Below, piece after piece: positions 1 through 8,009 of a stretch of DNA of 36,712 nucleotides (positions are counted from its first letter, which is position 1; each line of letters starts with the position of its first letter). The position numbers and the translations under genes are program-made. The stretch is taken from assembly GCA_937871935.1 (NCBI GenBank), contig CALMQI010000077.1, positions 1 through 36,712 on the forward strand, read 5' to 3'. The DNA comes from an uncultured Burkholderiales bacterium. GTDB taxonomy: Bacteria > Pseudomonadota > Gammaproteobacteria > Burkholderiales > Burkholderiaceae_C. The notes below the pieces were generated by a model. It had not been told where the DNA came from and did not search any database. It worked only from the letters and a program-made list of their open reading frames with translations.

Positions 1-135
1 CTGTTCGGCCAGCGGCTCGGCAGCGATCAGACGCTGACGTTCAACGTCACCGACGCGCGGCCGACGTTCTTCGGCCCGAGCGGGATGGTCGTGCTCGATC
101 CCGCGGCGAAGGCGCCGGTGCTCGCGGCCCTGATC
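1..135 (+). other. foreign fragment A (possible alpha-2-macroglobulin-like domain)
   Basis: Frame 1 is open from the first base to a stop at 157-159. It reads as a coherent beta-rich piece, with [14 protein letters not shown] followed by [15 protein letters not shown]. This recalls the beta-sandwich domains of bacterial alpha-2-macroglobulin or Ig-like proteins, but identity is weak. Coherence is lost around 130-145, where opposite-strand coding begins. The piece has no relation to the acyl-CoA genes further in and is read as part of a chimeric contig end, not as a gene of this locus. Confidence 0.3.
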
Positions 136-304
136 GAGGGATTGAGCTGCGCGAAGTAGCGCTGGTAGGCGATCTGCCACTCCGGGTCGGTATTGTGCTG
201 GATGTGGACCGTGCCGCTCTTCTGCTGGAAGCGGAGGGAATGCAGCACGCCGGCCTTGGCACCCGTCGTCATCAACGACTGGAAGAAAGCCAGGTCTTCC
301 CGCA
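136..304 (-). other. foreign fragment B (unidentified coding piece)
   Basis: On the minus strand this piece reads [11 protein letters not shown], then a hydrophobic/basic stretch, then [19 protein letters not shown]. The composition is that of real protein, but I do not recognise the family. It joins in frame to fragment C at about 305, which makes a fused open frame of 116 codons. That continuity is probably accidental, because C belongs to a recognisable methyltransferase and B does not continue it. Treat it as a chimera component. Confidence 0.3.
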
Positions 305-393
305 GCGCGGCGTTCTCCTCGCTCACGCGGATCGCTTCCGCGTCATTGTCAAACCCCACGATCGGGCCGAAGCCCAACTTCGCCGCCGACAGC
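305..393 (-). other. foreign fragment C (PrmA-type methyltransferase motif)
   Basis: The minus strand reads [20 protein letters not shown] followed by VSEENAAL. This matches the segment around SAM-binding motif II of ribosomal protein L11 methyltransferase (PrmA) and its relatives, where an acidic residue after the second strand binds the SAM ribose. Only about 30 residues are present, with neither the N-terminal part nor the catalytic C-terminal part. It is a stitched-in piece and not a functional gene. Confidence 0.45.
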
Positions 394-514
394 GCTCAAT
401 ATCGTCATCAACGCGCGGCCCACTGACATCACCGGTGCGCTCAGCGTCAGCGAAAATGCCGCCAATGGAACGTTGGCTGGCAATTTGGCCCGCGCTGACG
501 CTGATGCCGGCGAT
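392..514 (+). other. foreign fragment D (cadherin-like repeat)
   Basis: The plus strand reads [20 protein letters not shown] followed by NAANGTLAGNLARADADAGD. This is the characteristic start of a bacterial cadherin-like / VCBS-type repeat of large surface adhesins (PTDI, SVxENAxNGT, DxDAGD). It ends at about 514, where the minus-strand crotonase begins; GCCGGCGAT is shared at the seam. An adhesin repeat abutting the middle of a crotonase on the other strand is best explained by a chimeric join. Confidence 0.5.
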
Positions 515-787
515 GAGGTCGAGGAATGCGCTCATCGGGTCGTCCGCCGCAGGCACGGCGCCGGCGTTCTCGAACACGCCCTTTAGATCGGCACCGGCGC
601 AGAAGGCGCGGCCGGCGCCGGTGAGCACCAGCACGCGAATGCCCGCGTCATGCTCGACCTGTGCGATGGCGGCGAGCAATTCGCTGCACAACGTCTCGGA
701 CAGGGCATTCATCGCCTCGGGCCGGTCCAGCGTGATCCACGCCGTGGCGCGTCGCCGCTCGAACCGCAGGGCAGTCGTCGCTTGCAT
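515..787 (-). CDS. enoyl-CoA hydratase/isomerase, 3'-truncated
   Basis: This is the N-terminal 91 residues of a crotonase-fold protein. LDRPEAMNALS (strand A1 region) and VLTGAGRAFCAGADLK (the CoA-binding/oxyanion loop with AGADL) are clear. The family is normally about 260 residues. The similarity stops after SAFLDLIAG, at the junction with foreign fragment D, so both catalytic glutamates are lost to the contig end and not necessarily to mutation. The start at 787 is chosen because GGAGAAAG directly precedes that ATG; a longer reading would need a TTG at 802. It lies 61 bp downstream of the acyl-CoA dehydrogenase on the same strand and probably shares its transcript. The exact substrate cannot be told. 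Confidence 0.8.
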
Positions 788-848
788 CTTTCTCCATCCC
801 AATGGGTTCAGGGCCGCGGCCTGCGCGGTGCCGCGCTGCCTGTGGTGG

Positions 849-2033
849 TCAGCCCTTGAGCAATTCCTCGGCGATGATCATCTTGCGCACTTCCGAGGTG
901 CCGGCGCCGATCTCGAGGATCTTGATGCAGCGGAACAGCCGGTTGATCTCGGACTCCCAGATGTAGCCGCTGCCGCCGTGCACCTGCACGGCCTTGTTGA
1001 GCACCCGGTTGCAGGCCTCGCCGGCGAAGAGGATGGACGCGGCCGTGAGCTTGTGCGCCTGGCCGCGGCCGCCGCCGCCGATCTCGAGATCGTTGACATC
1101 AGCCAGCGTGCGCCACACCAGCGACTTCATGGCCTCGGTGTCGGTGTACATCTCGGCCAGCAGCGCCTGCACCATCTGGAAGCTGCCGATCGGCTTGCCG
1201 AACTGCTGGCGCGTGCCGGCGTAGGCCACGCTCAGTTCGAGCGCGCGCTCGGCGATGCCCACGCACAGCGAGGCGACCAGTGCGCGTTCCAGGTCCAGGC
1301 CGCTCATCACGATCTTCACGCCGTCGTTCTCGGGCCCCACCAGGTTGGTGACCGGCACGCGGCAGTCCTCGAACACCAGCTCACCCGTCTGGCTGCCGCG
1401 AAAGCCCATCTTGATGAGCTTCTGCGCGACGCGAAAACCCGGGAAGCCCTTCTCGACGATGAAGGCCGATATGCCCTTGGCGCCACGCTCGGGCGCGGTC
1501 TTGGCGTAGACCAGCAGCACGTCGGCCACCGGGCCGTTGGTGATGTAGATCTTGGTGCCGTTGAGCACGTAGTGCTCGCCGTCGCGTCGCGCCGTGGTGC
1601 GCATGCCGGCCAGTGCGTCGGAGCCGGCGCCGGGCTCGGTCAGGCCCAGGGCGCCGATCTGGCTGCCGTTGCACAGGCCGGGCAGGTAACGGCGCCGCTG
1701 AACCTCGCTGGCGTTGCGGAAGATGTTGTTGACGCACAGGTTGTCGTGCGCCGCCCACGACAGGGCCAAGGCCGGGTTCCAGCGCGCGAAGGCCTGGCAC
1801 ACCAGTCCGGACGAGAACAGGTCCATGCCGGCGCCGCCGTAGTCGCTGGGCACGGTGGCGCCCATGAAGCCGGCCGCGCCGATCTGCGGGAAGGCCTCGG
1901 GCGGCCACCATTCCTCGTTGTCCATGCGGCCCGACAACGGCGCCAGCATCTTGCGCGCGAACTTGTCGGCAGCCTCGAGCACGGCCTGGTCGTCGGCATG
2001 CAGGGCAAATTGCGAGGAGCGTGGGGTGGTCAT
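849..2033 (-). CDS. acyl-CoA dehydrogenase, isovaleryl-CoA dehydrogenase-like
   Basis: This is an FAD enzyme (394 aa, full length) that introduces an alpha,beta double bond into an acyl-CoA and passes electrons to ETF. LTEPGAGSD (131-139), the FAD-contacting KIYITNG (161-167), TRQQFGKPIGSFQ (274-286) and VHGGSGYIWESE (351-362) are all intact. Glu249 in SGLDLER sits where isovaleryl-CoA dehydrogenases carry their catalytic base. The usual C-terminal Glu of straight-chain enzymes is replaced (EIGAGTSE, 374-381), which is also an IVD trait, so a branched short or medium acyl-CoA is the likely substrate. A glycine-rich insert (GGGGRG, 319-324) is slightly unusual. It is the first gene of the leftward unit, divergent from the ligase at 2218. 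Confidence 0.9.
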   Translation of the reverse strand: MTTPRSSQFALHADDQAVLEAADKFARKMLAPLSGRMDNEEWWPPEAFPQIGAAGFMGATVPSDYGGAGMDLFSSGLVCQAFARWNPALALSWAAHDNLCVNNIFRNASEVQRRRYLPGLCNGSQIGALGLTEPGAGSDALAGMRTTARRDGEHYVLNGTKIYITNGPVADVLLVYAKTAPERGAKGISAFIVEKGFPGFRVAQKLIKMGFRGSQTGELVFEDCRVPVTNLVGPENDGVKIVMSGLDLERALVASLCVGIAERALELSVAYAGTRQQFGKPIGSFQMVQALLAEMYTDTEAMKSLVWRTLADVNDLEIGGGGRGQAHKLTAASILFAGEACNRVLNKAVQVHGGSGYIWESEINRLFRCIKILEIGAGTSEVRKMIIAEELLKG

Positions 2034-2110
2034 GTCTGTGGTACTGCGGATTGCGGAAGGTGGCCTCCCGCCGTCGTGGACGGTGGCGCTGCAGGACAGC
2101 GCAGCGGTGC

Positions 2111-2139
2111 AGGCTAAATGGGTGTTGTTAAACTGTCAA
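2111..2139 (-). promoter_or_regulatory. predicted sigma70 promoter for the leftward dehydrogenase/hydratase unit
   Basis: On the minus strand TTGACA (2134-2139) is followed after 17 bp by TAGCCT (2111-2116). The -35 is a perfect consensus; the -10 is moderate. Transcription would run into the dehydrogenase start at 2033. The -35 lies inside the spacer of the opposite promoter, so the two probably exclude or co-regulate each other. This is a prediction from sequence only. Confidence 0.5.
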
Positions 2140-2153
2140 GCGTTAGGTAGGAT
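2125..2153 (+). promoter_or_regulatory. predicted sigma70 promoter for the rightward gene train
   Basis: TTGTTA (2125-2130), a 17-bp spacer and TAGGAT (2148-2153) precede the ligase start at 2218 and would give a leader of about 58 nt. The element overlaps the leftward promoter. No strong Shine-Dalgarno precedes the ATG at 2218. Confidence 0.45.
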
Positions 2154-2217
2154 GGCCGTCCTCGTTGCACGCCGGGTTCGGCGGCTGCGTGACTGAACCC
2201 CACACCGAACCGCACAC

Positions 2218-3759
2218 ATGCCCGAGATGGCGAAGACCGAGACTGCTGCATATGCCCTGACGGTGGCAGACCTGCTGCGCAAGCAGGCTGGCACGCGGGC
2301 GCATGCCGTGGCGTTGCAAGATGCGCGCGGGGTGCTGAGCTACGTCGAACTCGACCGAGCGGCCAGCCGTCTGGCGCAGGCCCTGCTTGTGCGCGGCCTG
2401 CGCGCGGGCGATCGCGTTGCGGTGTTGTCCGAAAACTGCCGCGAGTACCTTCAGTTGCAGCTCGCGGCGGCGAAGATCGGTGTCGTCGTGGCCTGCCTGA
2501 ACTGGCGCCTGGCCGATGCCGAGATCACGCATTGCCTGCGCCTGGTCTCGCCGTGCATGGTCTTCGTTTCCTTGCGGCACGCACCGACGCTGGCGAGGGT
2601 CGAGCACGGCGTGCCGCAGGTCATCCTGATCGAAACGCAGTTCGACACCTTCCTGTCCGGCGTGCTGGAAGACGATCCGCTGATCGACGTCGACCCCGAG
2701 CAAGGCCTGGTCATCCTATACACCAGCGGGACCACCGGCCTGCCCAAAGGCGCGGTGATCAGCCAGCGTGCGATGGTGGCGCGAGCGATGTGCTTCGCTG
2801 GCGAGTACGGCATCACCGCCGAGCACACCTACGTCGCCTGGTCGCCGCTGTTCCACATGGCCGCCACCGACTTCAGCCTGGCCACGCTGATGATCGGCGG
2901 CAAGGTCGTGGTCCAGGACGGGCTGGACGTCGACCGCCTGTGCGCGACCATCGCCGCCGAGCCCATCGGCTGGCTGGTGGCCATGCCAGGCATGATCGAC
3001 GTGCTGATCGACGGGCTGCGCCGCAACGCCACCCGGCCGCGCGGCGTGTGTGTGGTCGGGGCCATGGCCGACCTGGTGCCGCTGCAGCAGATCGCCGATC
3101 TCACCGGCCTGCTGAACGCGCCCTACATCAACAGCTTCGGCGCCACCGAAACCGGCCTGGCGCCGGCTTCGGGGGCACTGCTGGCACCCGGGGTGGTGCC
3201 CACCAGCCTGGCCAAGCGCGAGTCGGCGTTCTGCAGCCTGCGCCTGGTCGATGCCGACGACCGCGACGTGCCGCTGGGCACGCCGGGCGAAGCGGCGCTG
3301 CGCGGGCCGACGCTGTTCTCGGGCTACTGGAACGCGCCCGAGACCAACGCGCACGACTTCCGCGGCGGCTGGTTCCACATGGGCGACCTGTTCGTGCGCC
3401 GCGCCGACGGCACGCTGGACTTCGTCGATCGCGCCAAGTACCTGATCAAGTCGGGCGGCGAGAACATCTACCCGGCCGAGATCGAACGTGTGCTGCTGGC
3501 CGAGGCCGCGGTGGCCGACGCCGCCGTGGTGCGCCAGCGCGATGAACGCTGGGGCGAGGTGCCGGTGGCCTTCGTCGCCTTCAAGCCCGGCGCCGCTGCC
3601 GACACCCAGGCGCTCGAGGCGCGCTGCCGCGAGCAACTGGCCGGCTACAAGATTCCCAAGGCATTCCGCGTCGTGGAGCTGGCGGCCTTTCCGCGCAGCA
3701 GCACCGGCAAGATCCAGCGCCACGAGATCGAGCGCCTGTGGCTCGCGCCGCCGTCCTGA
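2218..3759 (+). CDS. AMP-dependent acyl-CoA ligase (ANL family)
   Basis: It activates a carboxylic acid to its CoA thioester through an acyl-adenylate. At 513 residues it has the usual length of medium-chain/aryl-type ligases. Visible core motifs are the P-loop YTSGTTGLPKG (168-178), FGATETG (307-313), the ribose-binding region around GD390, the hinge motif DRAKYLIKSGGENIYP (404-419) and STGKIQ with the catalytic Lys498. It heads the rightward train and is followed by beta-oxidation genes, so it probably loads the pathway substrate. A second, unrelated ligase lies at 27378, so the two may act on different intermediates. An ATG at 2227 is an alternative start. Substrate: unknown acid; specificity cannot be read by eye. 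Confidence 0.9.
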   Translation: MPEMAKTETAAYALTVADLLRKQAGTRAHAVALQDARGVLSYVELDRAASRLAQALLVRGLRAGDRVAVLSENCREYLQLQLAAAKIGVVVACLNWRLADAEITHCLRLVSPCMVFVSLRHAPTLARVEHGVPQVILIETQFDTFLSGVLEDDPLIDVDPEQGLVILYTSGTTGLPKGAVISQRAMVARAMCFAGEYGITAEHTYVAWSPLFHMAATDFSLATLMIGGKVVVQDGLDVDRLCATIAAEPIGWLVAMPGMIDVLIDGLRRNATRPRGVCVVGAMADLVPLQQIADLTGLLNAPYINSFGATETGLAPASGALLAPGVVPTSLAKRESAFCSLRLVDADDRDVPLGTPGEAALRGPTLFSGYWNAPETNAHDFRGGWFHMGDLFVRRADGTLDFVDRAKYLIKSGGENIYPAEIERVLLAEAAVADAAVVRQRDERWGEVPVAFVAFKPGAAADTQALEARCREQLAGYKIPKAFRVVELAAFPRSSTGKIQRHEIERLWLAPPS

Positions 3760-3841
3760 GCCCGCTGGCCGCAGCAACCTGCCCGGCCTCCGATTCCTTC
3801 CACCCCGTTTCGCTGTCCCATCCGCTTCAACTGGAGTCACC

Positions 3842-5026
3842 ATGAACCACACTGTCATCGTCGCCGGCGTCGGCATGATCCCGTTCGCCAAGCCGGGCGC
3901 GAGCGAGCCCTATCACGTGATGGGCGAGAAGGCCACGCGCCTGGCGCTCGCGGATGCGGGCGTCGACTACAAGGCGATCCAGCAGGCCTTCGTCGGCTAC
4001 GTCTACGGCGACTCCACCTGCGGCCAGCGCGCGCTGTACCCGGTGGGCATGACCGGCATCCCGGTGCTCAACGTCAACAACAACTGCTCGACCGGCTCGT
4101 CGGCGCTGTTCCTGGCACGCCAGGCGGTGCAATCGGGCGCGGCCGACTGCGTGCTGGCGCTCGGCTTCGAGCAGATGCAGCCGGGCGCCATCAAGGCGGC
4201 CTTCACCGACCGCCCGACGCCGTTTGAAGAGTTCGACCAGGCCACCGACGCGCTCGTCGGCCATCCCGAGATCCCGCTCGCGCTGCGCTACTTCGGCGGC
4301 GCCGGCAAGGCCCACATGGACAAGTACGGCACCAAGCTGGAAACCTTCGCAGCCATCCGCGCCAAGGCCAGCCGCCATGCCGTCAACAACCCGCTGGCGC
4401 TGTTCCGCAAGGAAGTCAGCACCGAGGACGTGATGGCCTCGCCGATGCTCTGGGAAGGCGTGATGACGCGCCTGATGGCCTGCCCGCCGACCTGCGGCGC
4501 CGCCGCCGCGGTGGTCTGCTCTGAGGCCTATGCCAAGAAGCATGGGCTGAACACCCAGGTCAGCATCGCCGCGCAGGCAATGTCGACCGACTTTGCCAGC
4601 ACCTTCGAGTCGAAGGACATGATGCGCGTGGTCGGCTACGACATGGCGCGCGATGCCGCTCGCCAGGTCTACGAGCAGGCCGGCATCGGCCCCGGCGACG
4701 TCGACGTGGTCGAACTGCACGACTGCTTCGCGCAGAACGAGCTGATCACCTACGAGGGCCTGGGCCTGTGCCCGGAAGGCGGCGCCGAGAAGTTCGTGCG
4801 CGACGGCGACAACACCTACGGCGGCAAGGTCGTCACCAACCCGTCGGGCGGGCTGTTGTCCAAGGGCCATCCGCTCGGCGCCACCGGCCTGGCGCAGTGC
4901 TACGAGTTGACGCACCAGTTGCGTGGCACCGCCGACCAGCGCCAGGTGAAGGGCGCGCGGGTGGCGCTGCAGCACAACCTGGGGCTCGGTGGCGCCTGCG
5001 TCGTGACCCTCTACAAGGCCGCCTGA
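3842..5026 (+). CDS. SCP-x-type thiolase (3-ketoacyl-CoA thiolase / acetyl-CoA acetyltransferase)
   Basis: It is a 394-residue thiolase-fold enzyme of the SCP-x / lipid-transfer class, expected to cleave 3-oxoacyl-CoA. The nucleophile Cys82 lies in NNNCSTGSSALF (79-90). ELHDCF carries His293, NPSGGLLSKGHPLGATG carries His343, and GLGGAC carries Cys386. The complete Cys/His/Cys set argues for true thiolysis and not the retro-aldol reaction of Ltp2-like relatives, which lack the nucleophile. GGAG lies 7 nt before the ATG. It is followed closely by two MaoC genes, an SDR and two acyl-CoA dehydrogenases, and together they form one beta-oxidation cycle. SCP-x thiolases often handle alpha-methyl-branched or bulky chains; this is family knowledge and not shown here. 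Confidence 0.88.
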   Translation: MNHTVIVAGVGMIPFAKPGASEPYHVMGEKATRLALADAGVDYKAIQQAFVGYVYGDSTCGQRALYPVGMTGIPVLNVNNNCSTGSSALFLARQAVQSGAADCVLALGFEQMQPGAIKAAFTDRPTPFEEFDQATDALVGHPEIPLALRYFGGAGKAHMDKYGTKLETFAAIRAKASRHAVNNPLALFRKEVSTEDVMASPMLWEGVMTRLMACPPTCGAAAAVVCSEAYAKKHGLNTQVSIAAQAMSTDFASTFESKDMMRVVGYDMARDAARQVYEQAGIGPGDVDVVELHDCFAQNELITYEGLGLCPEGGAEKFVRDGDNTYGGKVVTNPSGGLLSKGHPLGATGLAQCYELTHQLRGTADQRQVKGARVALQHNLGLGGACVVTLYKAA

Positions 5027-5051
5027 AGCGCAACGCCGAGGACCCAATGCC

Positions 5052-5495
5052 ATGATCGACAAGAAACACATCGGCTACGCGCCGCCCCCCATCCTGTGGG
5101 ACGTGGAGAAGGGCCGCATCGCCTTCTTCGCCAAGGTGATCGGCCTCACCGGCCCGATCCACACCGACGAGGCGGCAGCCAAGGCGGCCGGCTACCGCGG
5201 CATCGTCGCGCCGCCGACCTTCATCTTCGGCGCGCCGGGCGACTCGGGTGAGACCATGAAGCTGATCGAGACGCTCGAGATCGACCTCGGCAAGGTGCTG
5301 CACGGCGAGCAGCGTTTCGACTACCACGCGCCGGTGTGCGCCGGCGACACGCTGCGCTTCGAGTCGAAGGTCAGCGACATCTACGACAAGAAGGCCGGCG
5401 CGCTCGAATTCGTCGTCAACGGCACGAAGGTGACCAACCAGCTCGGCGAGCATGTCGCCGACCTGCATTCGGTCATCGTCGTCCGCCACGGCTGA
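5052..5495 (+). CDS. MaoC-family protein, FAS1-like N-terminal hot-dog type
   Basis: This 147-residue single hot-dog protein resembles the N-terminal half of two-domain MaoC dehydratases: PPPILWDVEKGRIAFFAKVI, then HTDEAAAKAAGYRGIVAPPT, then FDYHAPVCAGDTL. It lacks the DHNPIH hydratase motif found in the next gene. Single-domain pairs of this kind form heteromeric (R)-type enoyl-CoA hydratases, as with ChsH1/ChsH2 in sterol side-chain degradation, where one chain is structural and helps bind the acyl group. The start is 25 bp after the thiolase stop and the next gene begins 11 bp after its stop, so the two MaoC chains are probably made together. The heteromer is an inference. Confidence 0.8.
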   Translation: MIDKKHIGYAPPPILWDVEKGRIAFFAKVIGLTGPIHTDEAAAKAAGYRGIVAPPTFIFGAPGDSGETMKLIETLEIDLGKVLHGEQRFDYHAPVCAGDTLRFESKVSDIYDKKAGALEFVVNGTKVTNQLGEHVADLHSVIVVRHG

Positions 5496-5506
5496 AGGGA
5501 CCGACC

Positions 5507-5923
5507 ATGACATTCAACGTTCAGAAGGTCGCCGTTGGCGATGCCATGCCGGTGCTGCAGCTGGCACCCATCAGCCGCACCACGCTGGCGCTGTTCGCCG
5601 GCGCCTCGGGTGACCACAACCCGATCCACATCGACATCGACTTCGCGCAGAAGGCCGGCATGAAGGACGTCTTCGCGCACGGCATGTTGTCGATGGCCTA
5701 CCTGGCGCGCGCGCTCGCCGAATGGGTGCCGCAGCAGCGCATCCTGCGCTACGGCGTGCGCTTCGCCGCCATCACCCAGCTTGGCGATCGCATCCAGTGC
5801 AGCGGCAAGGTGGTGGAGAAGCTGACCCACGCGGGGCGCCCCTGTGCGCGCATCGAGCTCACCGCCGCCAAGCGCAGCGGCGAAGTGACGCTTGCCGGCG
5901 AAGCGCTGGTGGCACTGGACTGA
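5507..5923 (+). CDS. MaoC-family enoyl-CoA hydratase, catalytic chain
   Basis: The protein has 138 residues. The hydratase-2 motif GASGDHNPIHID is present, with Asp36 and His41 as the expected catalytic pair that adds water to a 2-enoyl-CoA. HGMLSMAYLARAL (helix that packs over the substrate) and the second-strand block YGVRFAAITQLGD are also typical. The ATG at 5507 is chosen because the upstream extension runs back through the previous gene in another frame and is not protein-like. The neighbouring FAS1-like chain is its likely partner. The downstream SDR would oxidise the hydroxyacyl product. Confidence 0.87.
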   Translation: MTFNVQKVAVGDAMPVLQLAPISRTTLALFAGASGDHNPIHIDIDFAQKAGMKDVFAHGMLSMAYLARALAEWVPQQRILRYGVRFAAITQLGDRIQCSGKVVEKLTHAGRPCARIELTAAKRSGEVTLAGEALVALD

Positions 5924-5955
5924 CGTATTTTCCAACCGACAACGAGGACACACCC

Positions 5956-6783
5956 ATGAAGAAGCTCGAAGGCAAGGTCGCCATCGTCTCCGGCTCCGGC
6001 CGCGGCATCGGCCGCGCCATCGCGATGAAGCTCGCCAGCGAGGGCGCCAAGGTCGTCGTCAATGACCTCGACCCGGCACCGGCTGAGCAGACCGTCGCCG
6101 ACATCAAGGCCGCCGGCGGCCAGGCGCTGGCCTGTGCCGGCAGCGTCACCGCCGACGGCTTTGCCGAGAAGTTCGTCAAGACCGCGATCGACGGTTTCGG
6201 CGGCCTCGACATCATCATCAACAACGCCGGCTACACCTGGGACAACGTGATCCAGAAGATGACCGACGAGCAGTGGCACTCGATCCTCGACGTGCACCTG
6301 ACGGCACCGTTCAAGATCCTGCGCGCTGCCGCCGACTACTTCCGCCACCAGTCCAAGGTCGAGGCCGAGGCCGGCAAGGAAGTGTTCCGCAAGGTCGTCA
6401 ACATCTCGTCGATCGCCGGCACCGGCGGCAACGCCGGCCAGGCCAACTACTCGGCCGGCAAGGCCGGCATCATCGGCCTGACCAAGGCGCTGTCGAAGGA
6501 ATGGGGGCGCTACAAGGTCAACGTCAACGCGGTCGCGTTCGGCATGATCAAGACGCGCCTGACCGAAGCGACGGCCGGCGGCAACGCCTCGATCGACGTC
6601 GAGGGCCGCAAGATCAAGGTCGGCGTCAACCCGGACCTGCTGGCGATGATGGAGCGCAGCATTCCGCTCGGCCGCGGCGGCACGCCCGAAGAGGCTGCCG
6701 GCTCGGTGTACCTGCTGTGCACGCCCGAGTCGAACTACATCAGCGGCCAGACGCTGATCTGCGGCGGCGGCATTTCCATCTGA
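5956..6783 (+). CDS. SDR-family 3-hydroxyacyl-CoA dehydrogenase (FabG/MFE-2-like)
   Basis: This is a classical short-chain dehydrogenase of 275 residues. The NAD(P) loop is GSGRGIG (13-19), with Asp at the end of strand 2 (VVVNDLD) favouring NAD over NADP. NNAG is at 89-92 and the catalytic Ser (151/152), Tyr165 and Lys169 (YSAGK) are present. An extra segment around 133-145 (QSKVEAEAGKEVF) before the catalytic serine resembles that of peroxisomal multifunctional-enzyme-type SDRs. It follows the MaoC pair by 32 bp and precedes the dehydrogenase pair, which places it as the third step of the same beta-oxidation round. Substrate specificity is inferred from context only. Confidence 0.87.
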   Translation: MKKLEGKVAIVSGSGRGIGRAIAMKLASEGAKVVVNDLDPAPAEQTVADIKAAGGQALACAGSVTADGFAEKFVKTAIDGFGGLDIIINNAGYTWDNVIQKMTDEQWHSILDVHLTAPFKILRAAADYFRHQSKVEAEAGKEVFRKVVNISSIAGTGGNAGQANYSAGKAGIIGLTKALSKEWGRYKVNVNAVAFGMIKTRLTEATAGGNASIDVEGRKIKVGVNPDLLAMMERSIPLGRGGTPEEAAGSVYLLCTPESNYISGQTLICGGGISI

Positions 6784-6804
6784 TCGTTGCCAGCGGAGCC
6801 GGCC

Positions 6805-7986
6805 ATGGACCTTTCCTTCAGCGACAGCGAGCGTGCCTTCCAGGGCGAGGTGCGCGCCTGGTTCGCCGCGAACACGCCCGCGCACCTGCGGCGCAAGGTG
6901 GTGACCGGCCAGATGCTGAACAAGGACGACATCGTCCGTTGGCAGCGCCGACTCGACGAGCAGGGCTACCTGGTCGTCGGCTGGCCGAAGGAACATGGCG
7001 GGCCCGGCTGGACGCCGACGCAGCGTTACCTGTTCGACCTGGAGCGCGCCGCGGCCAATGCGCCCGTGGGCCTGTCGATGGGCGTCATCATGCTCGGGCC
7101 GGTGCTGATGGCTTTCGGCACCGAAGCGCAGAAGGCGCGCTACCTGCCGCGCATCAGGCGCTGCGAGGACTGGTGGTGCCAGGGCTATTCCGAGCCCGGC
7201 GCGGGCTCCGACCTGGCCAGCCTGAAGACCAGCGCGGTGGCCGATGGCGACGACTACGTCATCAACGGCTCGAAGATCTGGACGACCTACGCGCACTGGG
7301 CGAACCTGATGTTCTGCCTGGTGCGCACGGCCAACACCGGCAAGAAGCAGGAGGGCATCTCCTTCCTGCTGATCGAGATGGACCGCCCCGGCATCGAGGT
7401 GCGGCCCATCGTCTCGATCGACGGCGAGCACCATCTGAACCAGGTCTTCTTCACCGACCTGCGCGTGCCCAGATCCAACCTCGTGGGCCGCGAAGGGCAG
7501 GGCTGGGAGATCGCCAAGTACCTGTTGACGCACGAGCGCACCAGCATCGCCGGCGTGGCCGACAGCAAGGCCGCACTGGCCAACCTGTACGCCGAAGCAG
7601 CTCAGCGGCGCGCGGGCGGCAGGCCGCTGCTCGACGACCCGGCGGTGCGCATCAAGCTGGCGCGCGCCGAGATCGACCTGATGGCGCTGGAATACACCAA
7701 CCTGCGCGTGCTCTCGTCCACCGCGGCCGGCAAGGCGCCGGGGCCGGAATCGTCGCTGCTGAAGATCATGGGCACGGCGGTGCAGCAGACGCTGTCGGAG
7801 CTGAGCGTGGAGTTCGGCGCCGAACAGGCCTGGCCCTGGCATGCACCGGGGGCGCTGGGCGAAACCGACCACGCGCATGCGATGGAGCGTTACGCCTTCC
7901 TGCGCGCGGCCACCATCTACGGTGGCAGCGACGAGGTGCAGAAGACCGTGCTGGCCAAGTCCCTGCTGGGCAAGACCGCCGCCTGA
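6805..7986 (+). CDS. acyl-CoA dehydrogenase, large-subunit type (pimeloyl-CoA dehydrogenase/FadE-like)
   Basis: The protein has 393 residues. The mid-domain is intact, with CQGYSEPGAGSDLASLK (125-141) and NGSKIWTTYAHWAN. The C-terminal half lacks both TRxQFG and QLHGG, and the usual catalytic-Glu segment reads IYGGSDEVQ. This is the pattern of the large chain of heteromeric dehydrogenases such as PimC or ChsE-type pairs, in which FAD and catalytic residues are shared with a small chain. The next gene, 23 bp on, is exactly such a small chain. ATG 6805 is preferred over an upstream TTG at 6787. The pair would desaturate a bulky or dicarboxylic acyl-CoA. Confidence 0.87.
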   Translation: MDLSFSDSERAFQGEVRAWFAANTPAHLRRKVVTGQMLNKDDIVRWQRRLDEQGYLVVGWPKEHGGPGWTPTQRYLFDLERAAANAPVGLSMGVIMLGPVLMAFGTEAQKARYLPRIRRCEDWWCQGYSEPGAGSDLASLKTSAVADGDDYVINGSKIWTTYAHWANLMFCLVRTANTGKKQEGISFLLIEMDRPGIEVRPIVSIDGEHHLNQVFFTDLRVPRSNLVGREGQGWEIAKYLLTHERTSIAGVADSKAALANLYAEAAQRRAGGRPLLDDPAVRIKLARAEIDLMALEYTNLRVLSSTAAGKAPGPESSLLKIMGTAVQQTLSELSVEFGAEQAWPWHAPGALGETDHAHAMERYAFLRAATIYGGSDEVQKTVLAKSLLGKTAA

Positions 7987-8009
7987 CACCGATACGACGA
8001 CAGCTTGCG

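Noticed and set aside
27..377. 116-codon minus-strand frame as a single protein
   Set aside because: Its parts come from different sources (a PrmA-like start, an unknown middle, antisense of another piece at the end), so the frame is a product of joining.
195..2117. 640-codon open frame on the plus strand
   Set aside because: It lies opposite the dehydrogenase and crotonase, has the Ala/Arg/His/Gly-rich composition of a high-GC shadow frame, and shows no family motif.
3842..5026. Ltp2-type retro-aldolase instead of thiolase
   Set aside because: The nucleophilic Cys82 and the His/Cys partners are all present, which favours a true thiolase.
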